Of a stretch of DNA of 64,000 bases, positions 1-13,924 are shown one piece after another. The stretch is from Macrophomina tecta. Taxonomy: Eukaryota; Ascomycota; Dothideomycetes; Botryosphaeriales; Botryosphaeriaceae. The notes beneath the pieces are model-generated. The model had not been told where the DNA came from. It was given only the letters and a program-made list of their open reading frames with translations, and made no database searches. Location of the stretch: the NCBI GenBank assembly GCA_024180945.1, contig JAKSGN010000036.1, positions 1,922,001 to 1,986,000 of the forward strand, read 5' to 3'. The translations under genes were made by a program, and so were the position numbers. Every line of letters begins with the position of its first letter. Position 1 is the stretch's first letter.

Positions 1-1881
<1,881 letters not shown>

Positions 1882-3791
1882 ATGCAGTCTAAGGTGCCTG
1901 GCGTTGAGGAACATACCTCTCGGTTCTCTTCCGACGAGAAGCCCGCTGGCAGTGACTGCTATGCCTCGTCTGCCTCCCAATCTGATTGGACGGAAGAAGA
2001 GGAGAAGAAATTGGTGCGCAAGGTCGACATGATTTTGATGCCGCTTCTCGTCTTGCCATTCATTGCCCTTCAGTTGGATCGGGGTAACATGTAAGTTGAT
2101 TCACGAACTGCTCAATGTCATTGGGGGTCGCTGACGTATTAACAGGGGGAATGCAGTGACTGACAACTTCATGGTACGTTCCACACCTGCCGGGAAAAAG
2201 CGCAGTTACGCTGACCGCGCATAGGAAGATGTTGGTATCTCACCGGCCGAATACAATGTTGGACAGCAGCTTTTGTCCGCGGGTATCGTGGTTTTGGAGG
2301 TTGGATGCCCCGGCCAGCTTGAAGCACGCCATCGACTAATGCATCTCGTAGATCCCGTCCAACCTAGTTCTGTATCGCCTGGGCCCACAGGTCTGGATCA
2401 GCTTCCAGATCTTTGCCTGGGGTCTCGTGGCCACCTTCCAGGCATTCCAAAAGGGGCTCGGTGCTTACCTGGCCACCAGGCTCTTGCTCGGGTGCGTTGG
2501 CCGACTGGCAATATACTTTCACTTCGCTGACTGTCCGTAGCTTAATGGAGGCTGGCTTCATCCCTGCCTCTTCTCTACGCCATTACAACCTGGTACAAGA
2601 CTAAGGAGATGAGCGTCAGGTTTGCTGTTTTCTTTTTCGGAAACTACGTGGCACAGGCAGCATCCGGTCTCATCGCTTATGGCGTCCTCCATATGCGCGG
2701 CGTTGGAGGACTAGCCGGGTGGCAGTGGCTGTTCATCGTGGGTAGCTTCACTTTCACGTTATTTGCTAGATACTTATGCACTGCAGATCGAAGGTATCTA
2801 CACCGTCTTGGCCGGCGCAATCTATATGGCCTTCTACCCCAAGAGCCGAGACGAACCAGTTCCTTTCACACGCTTGACCTACTTCAACGAGCGCGAGAAG
2901 CACATCATTTCTCAGCGCGTCATTCTGGATGATCCGAGCAAAGTCACCGGGACCAGGAAGACAATATCAATGGAGGAGTTGAGATCGGCTGTAAGGCTAG
3001 CATACGGTTGTTCGAAGGGCAGAGGCTGACTCAACCCACAGCTGTCGGACTGGACGCTGTACCCTCATTGTCTACTCACCATTTGCGCTCTTGCTCCATC
3101 GCCGACGTTCAGTTCATACGGTCCCAAGCAGATCATCTCATTTGGCTACGAGAAGCTTCAGTCGAATGCGTTGTACTCGATCGGCCTTTGGATACAGCTC
3201 TTCACATCGCTGGGCTTTAGTTTCTGGGCGTAGGTGGCACCCTAAGTCCATAACGCCCGTTCGTGCTGACCATAGGCAGCGACAAGCTGAAGAAGCGAGG
3301 TATCCCTGTGGGGACCGCGCTTGCTCTTTGGTGGGGCTTCAACTTGGGTGCCTTGATCGTGCGCCGCTCCGAAAACCACGGTGAGCGCTTGGCGATGATG
3401 ATCATGGCTCTGGCTTTTTCCAATATCTGGCGTGAGTTCCTCCAAGACACTTCTCCGCATGCTGCTGCTGACATTTTTTTTTCCCCCCTCAGACCCACTC
3501 AACAGTTCATGGCTGGCAATCAACGCTCGTTCTCCGGCCGACCGTAGCATCAAGATGGCTTGCATCGTCATGTCGGCCAACTTGGCTGGAATCGTCGGCA
3601 ACCAAATCTTCCAACCGTCCGACTCGCCGACATACACGGTTGGGCGTACTGTCAATGTCGTCCTCATTTCAGTGGCGCTGTTCTTCTGCCTCTTGCAGAA
3701 TGGTCTGTATCGAGTCCTGAATTGGACCAGCAGAAAGAAGGTTCAGGCGGGCACAGTTGCGGAGAACGAGGTGCGCAAGTACTTTTTGTAG
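1882..3791 (+). CDS. MFS permease, allantoate permease (Dal5-like, ACS) family
   Basis: Plasma-membrane anion:cation symporter of the Dal5/allantoate permease type; the substrate is probably a small organic anion such as a carboxylate or vitamin. The gene starts at ATG 1882 and is split by about eight introns, including 2091-2145 and 2174-2224. Family hallmarks in order: a charged cytoplasmic N-terminus ending in a VDMILMPLL helix and LDRGNMGNA (TM1), IPSNLVLYRLGP (TM2 loop), LMEAGFIPASLYAITTWY (TM4), GLAGWQWLFI before the central loop, LSDWTLYPHC, and SWLAINARSPADRSIKMA in the second half. All joins I tested keep frame and I saw no lesion, so it looks intact. The acceptor around 3296 and the donor after exon 3 (GTTGGA) are the least certain joins. 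Confidence 0.88.
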
Positions 3792-5007
3792 GTTGCAGGA
3801 AAGTGTGTGATGGGAAGCACAGATACTCTGAATGAAACCTTAACGTTGTGATGAGATGGTCTCAGCGTTGTCAGCGTTGTTTTCGCGTCGGCTACTCGCA
3901 TGCCGCACGCCAACATGCTACCCTGTCTCCCCTATGCTTTCCCCCTTCTGCAACCCGGGCGCAGTGCAAGACTTATACCACCGGCAACGCCGCAGCGGGT
4001 AAGGCTCGGGATCCCGTATACGAATATTTGCCGAGCCATGAGCTAATCAACCGCTTTACGAGAACCGCCAAGGCAATCTTAGGGTCCGCTGCCAGAGCCA
4101 CGTCCGCCAAAAAACCATCCTTTGGCTCCTGAGCCACGTCGGCTCGCGGGAGAGGGATCGCTACTTCAGCCCCAGGTCAGCCCCAGTGGCTAGCGGAACT
4201 ATCCTGCTCATGTGGTGAGGGAGGCGTTGGTAGAGGAGAGGCTGGACGCGCACCGGCCGCCTTGGCAGCTGGAGCCGGCGCACGCAGTACGTGACTTGCG
4301 CGGAGTTCTGGCCCCAAAAATAGGCCCACGGGCAACGCACTATGCTTCCGCAGCACTGAGAGCACCGACGCGACGGAGATTCCTCCTCCCAATTCAGCCC
4401 TCCCGTCTCGAGCCGTGCGCGCCAAGCATGCTTGTGTCTTTACACCACTCATGTATCCTTGTAGGGCTACCCAACCGGACGGCCGCGCCACCACCCGCTT
4501 TTCCCCCATCAGGCCGTCCCGAGTCAGACTGTCGGCTCCACCTCCACCCCGAGGGACCACCGCGCCGCCCATTTGGCGGTGGCTTGAGGAGACAAGCTTC
4601 GAATGCTGGTCTCTCTGAGGCTTGAGAAGCGCCATGCTGCGCCGTCCAGGTAACCTCAGCAATTAGGACGGGCGACCAGACAAGGGCGAGCCCTCTCCCG
4701 CAAGGGGCGCCATGGTCGACTGAAGCGCCGGTCGCTATAAAGCATGTTCCCGCGCATACGAGATTATGCTTTCATCGCGGGGTCTTTCCTCACCGTCTGT
4801 ACAATAAGCAGAAGATCTGCTCTCGTTTGAGCTGATCGACCGTCCTCATATTTAACGCCTCGTTCCAGTAGGGCTGAGGCTGGTGTTGTCTGTTTCCTTT
4901 ATTTCCGCCGCGCTCGCTGGGGAGCGTCTTGTACCAGTAGTCTCTCTTCGCCGTCTCTCGTTGCTCCCGAAAAAAAAAAAAAAAAGAATCAAGATCGATC
5001 CAACGCC
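3792..5007. other. Intergenic region
   Basis: About 1.2 kb between the permease terminator and the LtrA-type gene. Nothing with coding character is visible. A run of 15 A residues at about 4971-4985 lies just upstream of the next start codon, in its likely 5' leader. Confidence 0.45.
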
Positions 5008-7363
5008 ATGGTGAACACGCCGTGGAAGCGGACAAAAGGCGGCTATGGGCAAGTCTCGTCTCCACGCCTGCCACTTCCCACACTAACCGGGGCGGTACGT
5101 GCCTTCCAGCGCCCACAAAGACAAGCACTTCCACCGCGTCGTCCCCTTCGCCGAGAATCCATGCGTGGGCGCCGACTACGCGCACGCCGTCTTCTCGCAG
5201 CGGCATGAAGCCAATCCAGACGAGCTGTGCTTCGACCTTTTCTTCGTCGCCAACCTAGCCACCTTCACCGCCTACCACACCATCGACGACTACACCTCGC
5301 TGGCGGCCTACGTCGGCTTCTTCGCCATCCTGTGGGCGACCTGGTTCCAGATCACGCTGCACGACGTGCGCTTCGCCCGCGACACCGTGTACGAGCGCGT
5401 GTGCAAGGTCGTGCAGTTCATTGTCTTCGTGGGCCTCGCGCTCGCCGGCAGCAAATTCCAGCTCGAGGGCGGCAAGAAGACCAACATGAACTTCCGCACG
5501 CTCTGCTACGTGCTCGTGCTCAGCCGCGCGCTGCTGGCCGTCCAGTATGTCTTCGTGCTGATCGCCGTCGCCCGCAAGGGCTTCTCGAAGCTGTATCTGC
5601 CGCTGTGTCTGAACATCGCGATCTATGTGGGCGCGGTGGCCATCTTCGTGGCCATGACGCCGAGCTTCGCGGATGAGGCGACGCCGCCGCCCGGCATCTA
5701 CTGGGTGTGGTGGGCCGTCGTGTTCATGGAGTGCGTGGGCACCATCACAATCTCGTGCTTTTGGCGCATGCTGAGCTTCAAGAAGACGCACTTGGTCGAG
5801 CGGATGGGGTTGCTGACGTTGATTGTTATCGGCGAGGGCGCCATTGGCGTGACCAAGACCGTCAGCAAGATGATGGGCAAGTACGGCTTGGATGTCGAGG
5901 GCACGCTGTTGGTTGTCTGTATCGTACTTGTTTTGGTAAGCAATCTCCCGCGTGCAGCAAGCGTCACTGAGTGCTGAGCGATCCGCAGGTTTTCCTCTTC
6001 CTTACTTACTTCGACAACACGCCCCACGGCCATTACGGCACCATCCGTCAGCAGATCTGGGCGCTGCTGCACTTCCCCTTCCAGCTCGCAGTCGTCGGTG
6101 TCGTGGAAGGCAGCCAGCAGATTGCGCTCGCGCGCTACCTGATGAACAGCATGAAAAAGTTCGAGGGCAAGATCGTCGAGTACTGCGTCAACGAGGGACT
6201 GGAGGGCGAAAAGCTCGTCGAGAAGCTGACGTCGGCCGTCAAGTATTTTCAGCTCGACACCAAGCCAGAGTGCTATCGTGAGCTACTACAGATCAAGGAC
6301 GCCCTAAAGAACCTGACCAGCGAGACCGGCATCTGCGAGACGGCCTACACCGCACAGTTCCCCACAGGTAGCTGGGACTACCCATACCCCAAGGACTTCT
6401 CAGGCCTCGTCAACGAGGTGTGGAGCGGCGTCACCATGTCCATCGGTATGAAGATCCCCATGGACAAGGAGCCGTACCTCGTCATGCTGCACTCATGGCG
6501 GGTTGTCTACATTTACTTCTGGCTCTCCCTCTTCGTTATCTTCGGTAAGCACAACCATCCCCCCCTTCTCGCTCCCCGCCCGGACAACGAGCACCGACAC
6601 TCACAAAAAGCCACCAGCCTGCATCATCGCCTTCCTCTGCCTCATCCGCGCGCGCAAGGCGCGCTTCGACCTCTTCGACTTCACCAGCATCGGCGGGCGC
6701 GTGCTCATGCTGTCGCTGTGCCTGCTCTTCGGCTGCCTGGCCGCCGACAGCGTCTACTTCCACTTCCTCGCCAGCGGCATGGTGCTGCCGGCCGGCATGC
6801 TCATGCTCGGCATCTGCCTCGCCGCCGACCACCTCGCCCGCGTCTTCTGCAACTGGCGCCTCCGCCGCCAGGGATACTCGCCGCCGCCCGACTTATCGGC
6901 CCACGGCCACGCGCACCACCACAGCGGCGACGACTCGACGCATGGCAGCGCAGGGCGCCGCAGCACGCTGTTTGGCGCCGCGCATGGGGAGCACGACCTG
7001 GACGAGGTGGACGAGGTGTTGGCGAAGAAGCGCGTCCAGGTGCGGGAGAGCAGGGCGTTTGGCTTCAAAGAGCAGAGCCCCCCGAGGCCCATCAGCGCCG
7101 TCTATCTGATGAGCAATTTTGCGGCCAGCCTGGCGAGCGTGCAGAGCGAGGGCGGCGGCACCGGCCCCGGCGCCGGGAGCAGTGGGAAGACGACGCCGGT
7201 CCCGAGTCCGCGGTTGCCGGTGAAGCCGTCGGGCGGCATGGGCGCATGGGTGGGGAGCGGCGATGCGAAGAGGGGGAGCTATCAGAGGGTGATTAGTAGT
7301 GATGATGTGGTGCCGGGGAGGGACGAGGAAGAGGGGAGGGGGAGAAGTAGGCAGAGGGACTGA
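5008..7363 (+). CDS. LtrA-like (low temperature requirement A) multipass membrane protein
   Basis: Member of the LtrA family, named from a Listeria cold-growth gene; its biochemical role in fungi is not established. Proposed exons are 5008-5048, 5110-5935, 5989-6544 and 6618-7363, giving 722 residues. Exon 1 joins through a GC-AG intron (GCAAGT donor, CTAAC branch site). The family core is seen as DELCFDLFFVANLATFT (about residue 50) followed by repeated hydrophobic helices, then a soluble stretch (ETGICETAY...) and a second membrane block after LHSWRVVYIYFWLSLFVIF. The C-terminal 180 or so residues are low-complexity, rich in Gly, Ser, Arg and His (HGHAHHH), and probably cytosolic. The N-terminal 14 residues depend on the non-canonical intron. 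The rest is in frame and well supported. Confidence 0.85.
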
Positions 7364-8183
7364 GGAGGGGAGATGTGGGATGGGATGTGTTGGAGTGGGT
7401 GAGTGATTCGAATCATCGTCCGGCATCGTAATTGGTCTTGTTTTTTTTTTTTTTTTTTTTATGTCGGTTCAGTTGCTCTTTGGCATTTCAGAGCAAGCAT
7501 AGCATAGCGGAGTAATGGGCATTAGGGGCTACTTTGATACCCTTGGAGGAGGAAATTAAGCATCGTTTTCTTTCAAGCAAGCAACCGCAATAGGGTTTGT
7601 GTTTTTTGACCGCACATGATTCGCAGCAACAAGTCTCATGGTCGTCCGGGATGCGCGATCTGCCCTAAAAAGGCGTCAGTGTTGGGGTAACCCTCGTCAG
7701 GGCAGGGAAGGCTCGCCAACCGCACCTTTTCCAGCAACAGTCTTCCGATCACTCATTGTCCTCGTCCGACACGCAATCCTCAGCCAAGGAATACATCGCA
7801 CGATAAGAGCGCTCGAGGTGGCTCCCGACCTTCCAAGACACCTGCTAAGAAATCACGCTCGGCAATCTGCCTTGATTGATTGCATAGTCCGATCAAGAAT
7901 GGGATGCATCTTGGTATCTGCAGCCTCTGCCAGCGCTCCCGCCTGGGCTTATCAATAGCAAAATGCAGATCTTGTACTCTTCAGGAGATAACCACCGTCC
8001 TGTTGCTCCCTGTGAAGGTGGATTTGCTGCAGTCTGCATGCGGGCCGTTGGCCTACCCTTGCCATGAAAACAATTCAACATGATAAACTTGCCACAGAAG
8101 TTCTTTTTAAGTAGCCCTGCCTGGGAAATGTGCCCCCTCCTTCGCGGACCAAGGATAACACACCCTTCCGAACACCACGTGAA
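7364..8183. other. Intergenic region with a poly-T tract
   Basis: About 820 bp holding the LtrA-type 3' end and the promoter of the next permease. A run of about 20 T residues lies at about 7440-7460, about 80 bp past the stop. No gene or RNA is recognised. Confidence 0.45.
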
Positions 8184-10051
8184 ATGGCTGAACCAGATGC
8201 CGCGCCTCAGTCGCGCAAGAAGTCCTTCCGCTCCTTCATCTGGGACACAGACACGCACCTCAAATCCCACGCCGAACGCGTCCTCCTCCGCAAACTCGAC
8301 TATTCCATCCTCAGCATCGGTTGCATAGGCTTCTTCCTCAAATACCTCGATCAGGGTAACCTCGCAAATGCCTAGTGAGTGATCGAAAAAAAGCACCTGC
8401 AGTAATAAATCCCAGCGTTAATTTATTTTTATTTTTTTGGAATCCCGCAGTGTCAGCGGCATGCAAGAAGACCTCTCGATGCACGGTAATGAATACACCT
8501 ACGCCCAGACGGCCTACACCTGCGCGTACGCCATCATGCAGATCCCCTCGACGCTCATCATCCAGCGCATCCGGCCGTCGTACTGGCTCGCCTTCATGGA
8601 GGTCGCCTGGGGTGCCTTCACTTTCGCGCAAGCCGGCCTGCGCAGCAGCCAGCAGCTGTACGCGTTCCGCTTCTTCGTCGGCTTCTTCGAGAGCTCCTTC
8701 TTCCCCTGCCTGCTGTACGTGCTGGGCAGCTGGTACACCAAGACCGAGCTGGCCAAGCGCGTCGCCATTTTCCACATGACGGCGCCGTTGGGGAGTGCCT
8801 TTGGCGGGTATTTGCAGGCCGCCGTGTATACGAATTTGGATGGAAGGCATGGCCTGGCTGGGTGGCGGTGGCTGTACATTGTTTGTGGGGTGAGTGGGAG
8901 GGTCTCCTTTTCTGCGGTTAGATGGGGTTGTCGTCGTGCTGATGTTGGGTGTTTGGAACAGTGCATGACGGTTCCAGTAGGGCTGGCGACGGCTCTGTTC
9001 CTCCCGGATACGCCGTATACCACACGTGCGTGGTTCTTGACCAGGGACGAGTGTGAGCTCTCGATCGAGCGCGTCCAGAAGGCTGGCAAGGCTCCGCCGG
9101 TCAAGATCACTTGGAAGACATTCGTTCGGATCTTGTCCCGGTGGAGGTGGTACGCCTTTGTGCTCGGATACGTGGTATGCTACAGCCCAGGCACCAATTC
9201 ACAAACATGCTCTGAGCTGACTAATTTAGTTGTATGGCTCGGCCTGTCAAGCCAGCAGCTACTTCGGCATCTGGCTGAAGTCCGAGCACTACTCAGTTGT
9301 TGACCGGAACATCATTCCAACAGGGACAAATCTCGTTTCCGCTGCCTGCGTGGTTATGTGGGGTTTCTTGTCAGACTTCACCGGCTCCCGTTTCGCGTTT
9401 GTTGTTGGTCCTTTGGTAAGTTTTTTTTTTCCCTTGCCCCTTTTAGGCTTCTGATTGCTCACAATATCCCAGACTTATGGCCTCATTCCAAATGGCATCC
9501 TTGCCTTCTGGCCGCCAAGTATAAAGCTCAAAGAATTCGCCTTTTTAACATGTGGAGCTCATGACTGCGGTGTTGTAAGCTTCCCCAGGATATGTATGTG
9601 TCCTTCGGGCCACACTAACCGTTCTCTTTCGCCAGCTACACTTGGGCAAACGAAATCTGCGCCGGAGATAATGAAGAGAGAGCGCTGGTTATCAGCAGTA
9701 TGAACGGCATGCAGTATGCTGTTGCTGCGTGGTTGCCGATTGTCATCTTTCCTCAGACGATGGCACCGGATTTCCGTACGCTTTGCCTTCCCCATCCAAA
9801 AGGACAAATTCGGCGGTCAATCATGCAAATACTGACCTTGATGTACAGGGTACGGTTTTCCGGCCACATTTGGCTTTGTAATCGCAGGTATCATTGTCAT
9901 TACAGGGATCCAGCTTTTGTCACTGCGTGAACGGCGGAGAGGGACGGCGCCTTCGAATCTAGAGCAAGGCTTGAGAGGAGGGGTTGGAAATGGGGTTCTG
10001 GAAGAAAGTGAGAATGGCGTGAAGCAGGTGGTGGAGATTCCAAAACATTGA
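8184..10051 (+). pseudogene. Pantothenate transporter (liz1/Fen2-like MFS), apparent frameshift in exon 5
   Basis: MFS permease of the yeast Fen2 / fission yeast liz1 type, which imports pantothenate with protons across the plasma membrane. Exons read 8184-8374, 8451-8889, 8962-9174, 9230-9415, 9473-9574, 9636-9774 and about 9849-10051. Diagnostic motifs are WDTDTHLKSHAERVLLRKLD, FLKYLDQGNLANAYVSGM, ESSFFPCLLYVLGSWYTK, GLAGWRWLYIVCG, LPDTPYTTRAWFL, YTWANEICAGDNEERALVI and FPQTMAPDFRYGFPAT. Exon 5 ends in phase 0 but exon 6 needs phase 2. The expected LMTAVF appears in another frame at about 9558-9574, so a small indel sits at about 9553-9558. As written, the last 115 or so residues are out of frame. 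It could be a recent pseudogene or a sequencing error, since everything else is well conserved. Confidence 0.8.
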
Positions 10052-10688
10052 TAAACAAGCAATGGACCGATCTGCGAGGCTGATGAGAGAAGGCTATTTC
10101 TAGGTCAGTGCGCCGCATTGCTTTCAATGCGACAACAGAGATTTTGGCCTTCATAGCATTTGACGTAGCAAGATAAGCTGTAAATGCAGTTGGCTATTTC
10201 CTGTTAAACAGATGCATCTCGTTGGTGCCTTTTCCCTGCCGCAGAATCTGTAATGCATTATCAACTCACAGTATGACAGTGAAGATCATCCGGGCAACCT
10301 TATCTCAAGTTATGCCTCACGCCAGGTAAACATTCATGCACAAACTTCATTGACGGAAATTTCTCTGCCTCCAAAGTCTGCGATCTCCTGACAATCTCCG
10401 GAGAAAGGTTGTTGCCAAGTGTCGGAGCTGGCCAAGAACACCCTGACACACCAACTCCTACGGTCGGAGCGCCAGACCTCTACTGAGCATGAATGCCTTC
10501 TATGCTTCTGCAGAAAAGTAGCTTTGCTGCTAGGCACATCTCAACTTGGCGAAGTTAGAGCCTCTTACATTTCGAGTGTGAGGACCCAATGAGATGTTTT
10601 TCTACATTATGTATAAGGAAGACGCCATTACAGAAACTGAGAATTATTCTATTCTAATAAATTCCACATATCTATTCTATTTGGCGAT
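10052..10688. other. Intergenic region
   Basis: About 640 bp between the permease and the pectate lyase. Nothing coding is visible. The sequence just before 10689 is AT-rich (10600-10680), consistent with the lyase core promoter and leader. Confidence 0.4.
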
Positions 10689-11482
10689 ATGAAATTCTTT
10701 TTAGCAGCAACCGTCCTCGCCTCCGCGGCCGCCCAAACCCTCAACATTCCCTCGCGATCCGGCAATGTCAATACTCTCCCGTCTCCAAGCGTCATCTCCG
10801 GCTCCGAAGACTTCAATAATCAAGAATTTGACCGCGGCCAGCCCTGCAACAGCGACGAAGACACCGGCGACGAGAACGCCGTCTTCATCCTCGAGGACGG
10901 TGCCAGCATCTCCAACGTCATCATCGGCGGAGATTCGCTCGAGGGGGTGCACTGCGAAGGGGCCTGCACACTAACGAACGTCTGGTTCCGGGATGTGTGC
11001 GAAGGTATGTCGATCTTATTGTGCTGAAAAGGGAGTAAAATTGACGAAAGAGTTTGATGGGACGAACAGACGCAATATCCCTCCTCGGCGAAGGCGATGT
11101 CTTGATCGACGGCGGCGGTGCAGCCAACGCCATCGACAAGGTTGTTCAGCACAACGGCCGCGGCTCCGTCACCATCCGCCGCTTCACGGCGGTCAATGTC
11201 GGCAAGCTCTACCGCAGCTGCGGCGACTGCACCGGCAACGGCGGGCCCCGGAACGTGCTCATCTACGGGGTCGAGCTGTTCAACGTCATGTCCGACGTCG
11301 TCGGCATCAACTCGAACTTCGGCGACACGGCGTACATCAGCAACTCGTGCGGCGCGGAGATCGAGACGGTATGCCAGGAGTTTGTGGGCGTGGAGAAGGG
11401 GGACGGGGAGAGTGAGGATGTGGATACGAAGGAGGCCTGTTTTGGTTCGCAAGGGCAGATGGAGACGCTGCCGCTTTGCTGA
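10689..11482 (+). CDS. Pectate lyase, polysaccharide lyase family 3, secreted
   Basis: Secreted enzyme that cleaves de-esterified pectin (polygalacturonate) in plant cell walls by Ca2+-dependent beta-elimination. Exons are 10689-11004 and 11070-11482, giving 242 residues, the usual PL3 size. Residues 1-16 form a signal peptide (MKFFLAATVLASAAAQ). The PL3 core follows: EDGASISNVIIGGDSLEGVHCEGACTL split here as a Cys-rich beta-helix turn, then VWFRDVCEDAISLLGEG across the intron, VVQHNGRG, and VGKLYRSCGDCTGNGGPRNV. Multiple Cys residues match PL3 disulfides. No lesion is seen. It is a typical plant-interaction or saprotrophy gene, probably induced by pectin and subject to carbon repression, although no regulatory site was proven. 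Confidence 0.93.
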
Positions 11483-12899
11483 GCGATGGGATGGTATGGT
11501 TCGATATTCGCTCTGCGAAACCTTTTATAAGATGCCGAGCTCGAAAGTATAAGGACACCTCCACGAGACACTTGATGGCAATGTGGCAAAAACATGTGCA
11601 TATACAGCGCAACCGGCTGGCTGCAGGCATAGCATGCAAATATCTTTCTATAACGCCGTCCTGCTCATTCGCGTAAAGTACGCTGTTCAATCTCCAAAAG
11701 AAGCTTAATTCAATCGCAACCCTATAGGAGACCAAACTAGCGATCAGCATTACACCAATTGCGCTAGTGTAGTTTCCGTTTACTTTCGACGCGCTCACTG
11801 CGTGGAGTTAAAATGCCAGCAGAGGGCCATAGCCAGAAAGGGCTAATTTGTGTTTCAATCCGTAGTGTACCCCACCGGCTAAAATTAGATCGGCGGTGTC
11901 TGTCTGTCCCCTTTCCAGCTTTGTGTAGACCTGACTGACGAAACTCTTGAGTGCTTTCGTGCTTTTTGAGCACAAAGATCGATCTTTCTTTCATCACTGG
12001 AAAGAAATCTGATCATTAAATTCGGTGGCCAAGGCGAAAAAAAAAAAAGACAAGCAATGCTAAGACAAACAGGTAGGTCATAACGATGATTGAAAACGGC
12101 AGGCTACAACGACGGGGCTTAGTGCGTTGCAGACCGGGTTTGAGGCACGTTAGTCACACTTAAATTAGATCTTCCGTACAAGGAGCCGTAGCGTCTACAC
12201 CGCATTTCAAACTGCCGCGTCCGTAGTTTCCCTTTCGATCTGCAGAGGAGTGGTGCAGCCGACCGCTAGCCTTTTGCGGCATCTCACGTGTTTGGGATAC
12301 GGCCATAATCACTTGTTCTCACGATCCGTGATCTGAGCGCTAGCTGTCGGCAGCACAATCCTCCTGGCTTTTCCACACAAGCAAATCAGAAAGCTTGCGT
12401 CGACCTCAGGGCTGGTACAATAACACGAGAAAAAGCCGTGCAAAAAACTGCACGGACAGCCCTATGAAGAAAGCTGGCCGCGTGCTAAGTCACCAGTCTT
12501 CTTGAAACGAGACACATTGTAGCACGATAGAGGTAACGATAGCGCTCTATAGCAAACAGTACTTCCTAGCAAGGCGGTGATTTTTCCACTTGAAACCCCG
12601 CAAGGCGTCGTGCCATTGCATGGTGGAAGCACGTATGAGACTATACGGATTAGGGGATACCTAGGGGCATTTTCCGTTTATTAATGGTTTGAAACGGCCT
12701 CGCAATTGCAACACGTACGTCCGACCTCTGATTGCTACGGAGTACCTGCTAGCCTAGGGGCTTATTCCCACCTGTCTTGAGGCTACACTGTATGTGAAGG
12801 TCCCCCATCTCCTTAGTGTCATCATCACGCAACTCCACATCTCTGCACCGTTTCATATCGTATTTTGAACATCCCTTGCGAGCACACATACACCTCGCC
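11483..12899. other. Intergenic region
   Basis: About 1.4 kb without a recognisable gene. Several short open frames exist on both strands but none has family resemblance or splice support. A short A-run lies near 12038. Probably promoter DNA of the secreted-protein gene plus spacer. Confidence 0.4.
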
Positions 12900-13924
12900 A
12901 TGAAAACCTCCGCAGCCATTGGCGCCCTTGCGGCCATCATCTCCCAAGCCGCTGCCAACCTCGACGTTGTCACCCTCTTTGCGAACTCTGACGCATACAT
13001 CCAGGAGGCTTCTGCCACTCTCGTTGTCGGAGATATCCCTAACCCCATCACGGGAGATGTTGCTTTGTGGAGTGCCATTATGATGGAGAATGAGGCCTCT
13101 TTCCTCCAAGGAGTTACCGAGAATGCACCAGCAGGGTATGGCACGGCCACCGCATTCCAGCAAATTGGACACGTAACTTAAGACTCTCAGCCAGGGATAC
13201 TGTACCAACCTTGGAAGCAACTGGTGCAACTTTGCATATGCGCTCATTGGTAAATGCAGCCAGTTTATGGCCGCGCTGGAGCTTTAAGCGCTAACATGAT
13301 ATCGTTGACAGGCTCTAATGCCAACGCTGGCACACCGGTGAAGGCCGCTGCTGGGTCTCGCATCAAGACACACTGTACGTCGGATCCGGTCTTCGGCTCT
13401 AATCGGATCCTCAGCTGACGCATCGTCCAGACAAGCTGAACTCGGAAACGCAAATGTGGGACCAGAATGTCTATGTCAACGACGAGCTAGTCTCCAACGT
13501 CTCGACCAGTACGTCACAGCAGAATGTAGTAGCCCTATTTCGAGTTGCAGGGCTAACATTATCAACAGGCAAGGGCGAGCACGGCTGGATCTTTTACATC
13601 TCTATCGAGTGTGCAGCCGGCACCTGCGCCACTGCCCCCGCGCACAGTATGTCTCTAATTCCCCACTATACCTGGAGCGCGACTGACATATATACAGGCT
13701 GGGAGGATGTTTCCATTGTTTTGAGCGCAGCGGATGAAAGCTTTGGCCACACCGGAAGCTGGGAGGATGTTTCCATTGTTTTGAGCGCAGCGGATGAAAG
13801 CTTTGGCCACACCGGAAGCTGGGAGCAGGGCGCCACTGGTGGAAAGATGTCGACCTCAGACGGTGGCAAGACCTGGAACTTCACCACCATTGAGGTCCCG
13901 GACACCGCTGTCTCGCGCTCTTGA
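12900..13924 (+). CDS. Small secreted protein, unrecognised family, with internal exact duplication
   Basis: Function not recognised. Proposed exons are 12900-13135, 13191-13249, 13312-13374, 13431-13508, 13569-13646 and 13698-13924, giving 246 residues with every junction in frame. Residues 1-20 look like a signal peptide (MKTSAAIGALAAIISQAAAN). The mature protein has the Cys-containing stretch GYCTNLGSNWCNFAYALIG, MWDQNVYVNDELVSN and IECAAGTCATAPAHSW, which suggests a beta-rich extracellular fold with disulfides. The last exon contains an exact tandem repeat of a 20-residue block (WEDVSIVLSAADESFGHTGS). It could be a cell-wall or effector-like protein; that is inference only. No lesion was found. 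Confidence 0.7.
13698..13817 (+). repeat. Exact 60-bp tandem duplication inside a coding exon
   Basis: Copy 1 is 13698-13757 and copy 2 is 13758-13817. They are identical, and the first 8 bases (GCTGGGAG) recur at 13818-13825. The unit is a multiple of three, so the frame is kept and 20 residues are doubled. Copy 1 begins at the first base of the last exon. Identity of both copies implies a recent event, perhaps slippage at the 8-bp microhomology, or an assembly artefact. Confidence 0.95.

Noticed and set aside
5255..5791. 178-codon open frame antisense to the LtrA-like gene
   Set aside because: His/Glu/Arg-rich shadow of strongly GC3-biased coding sequence on the plus strand.
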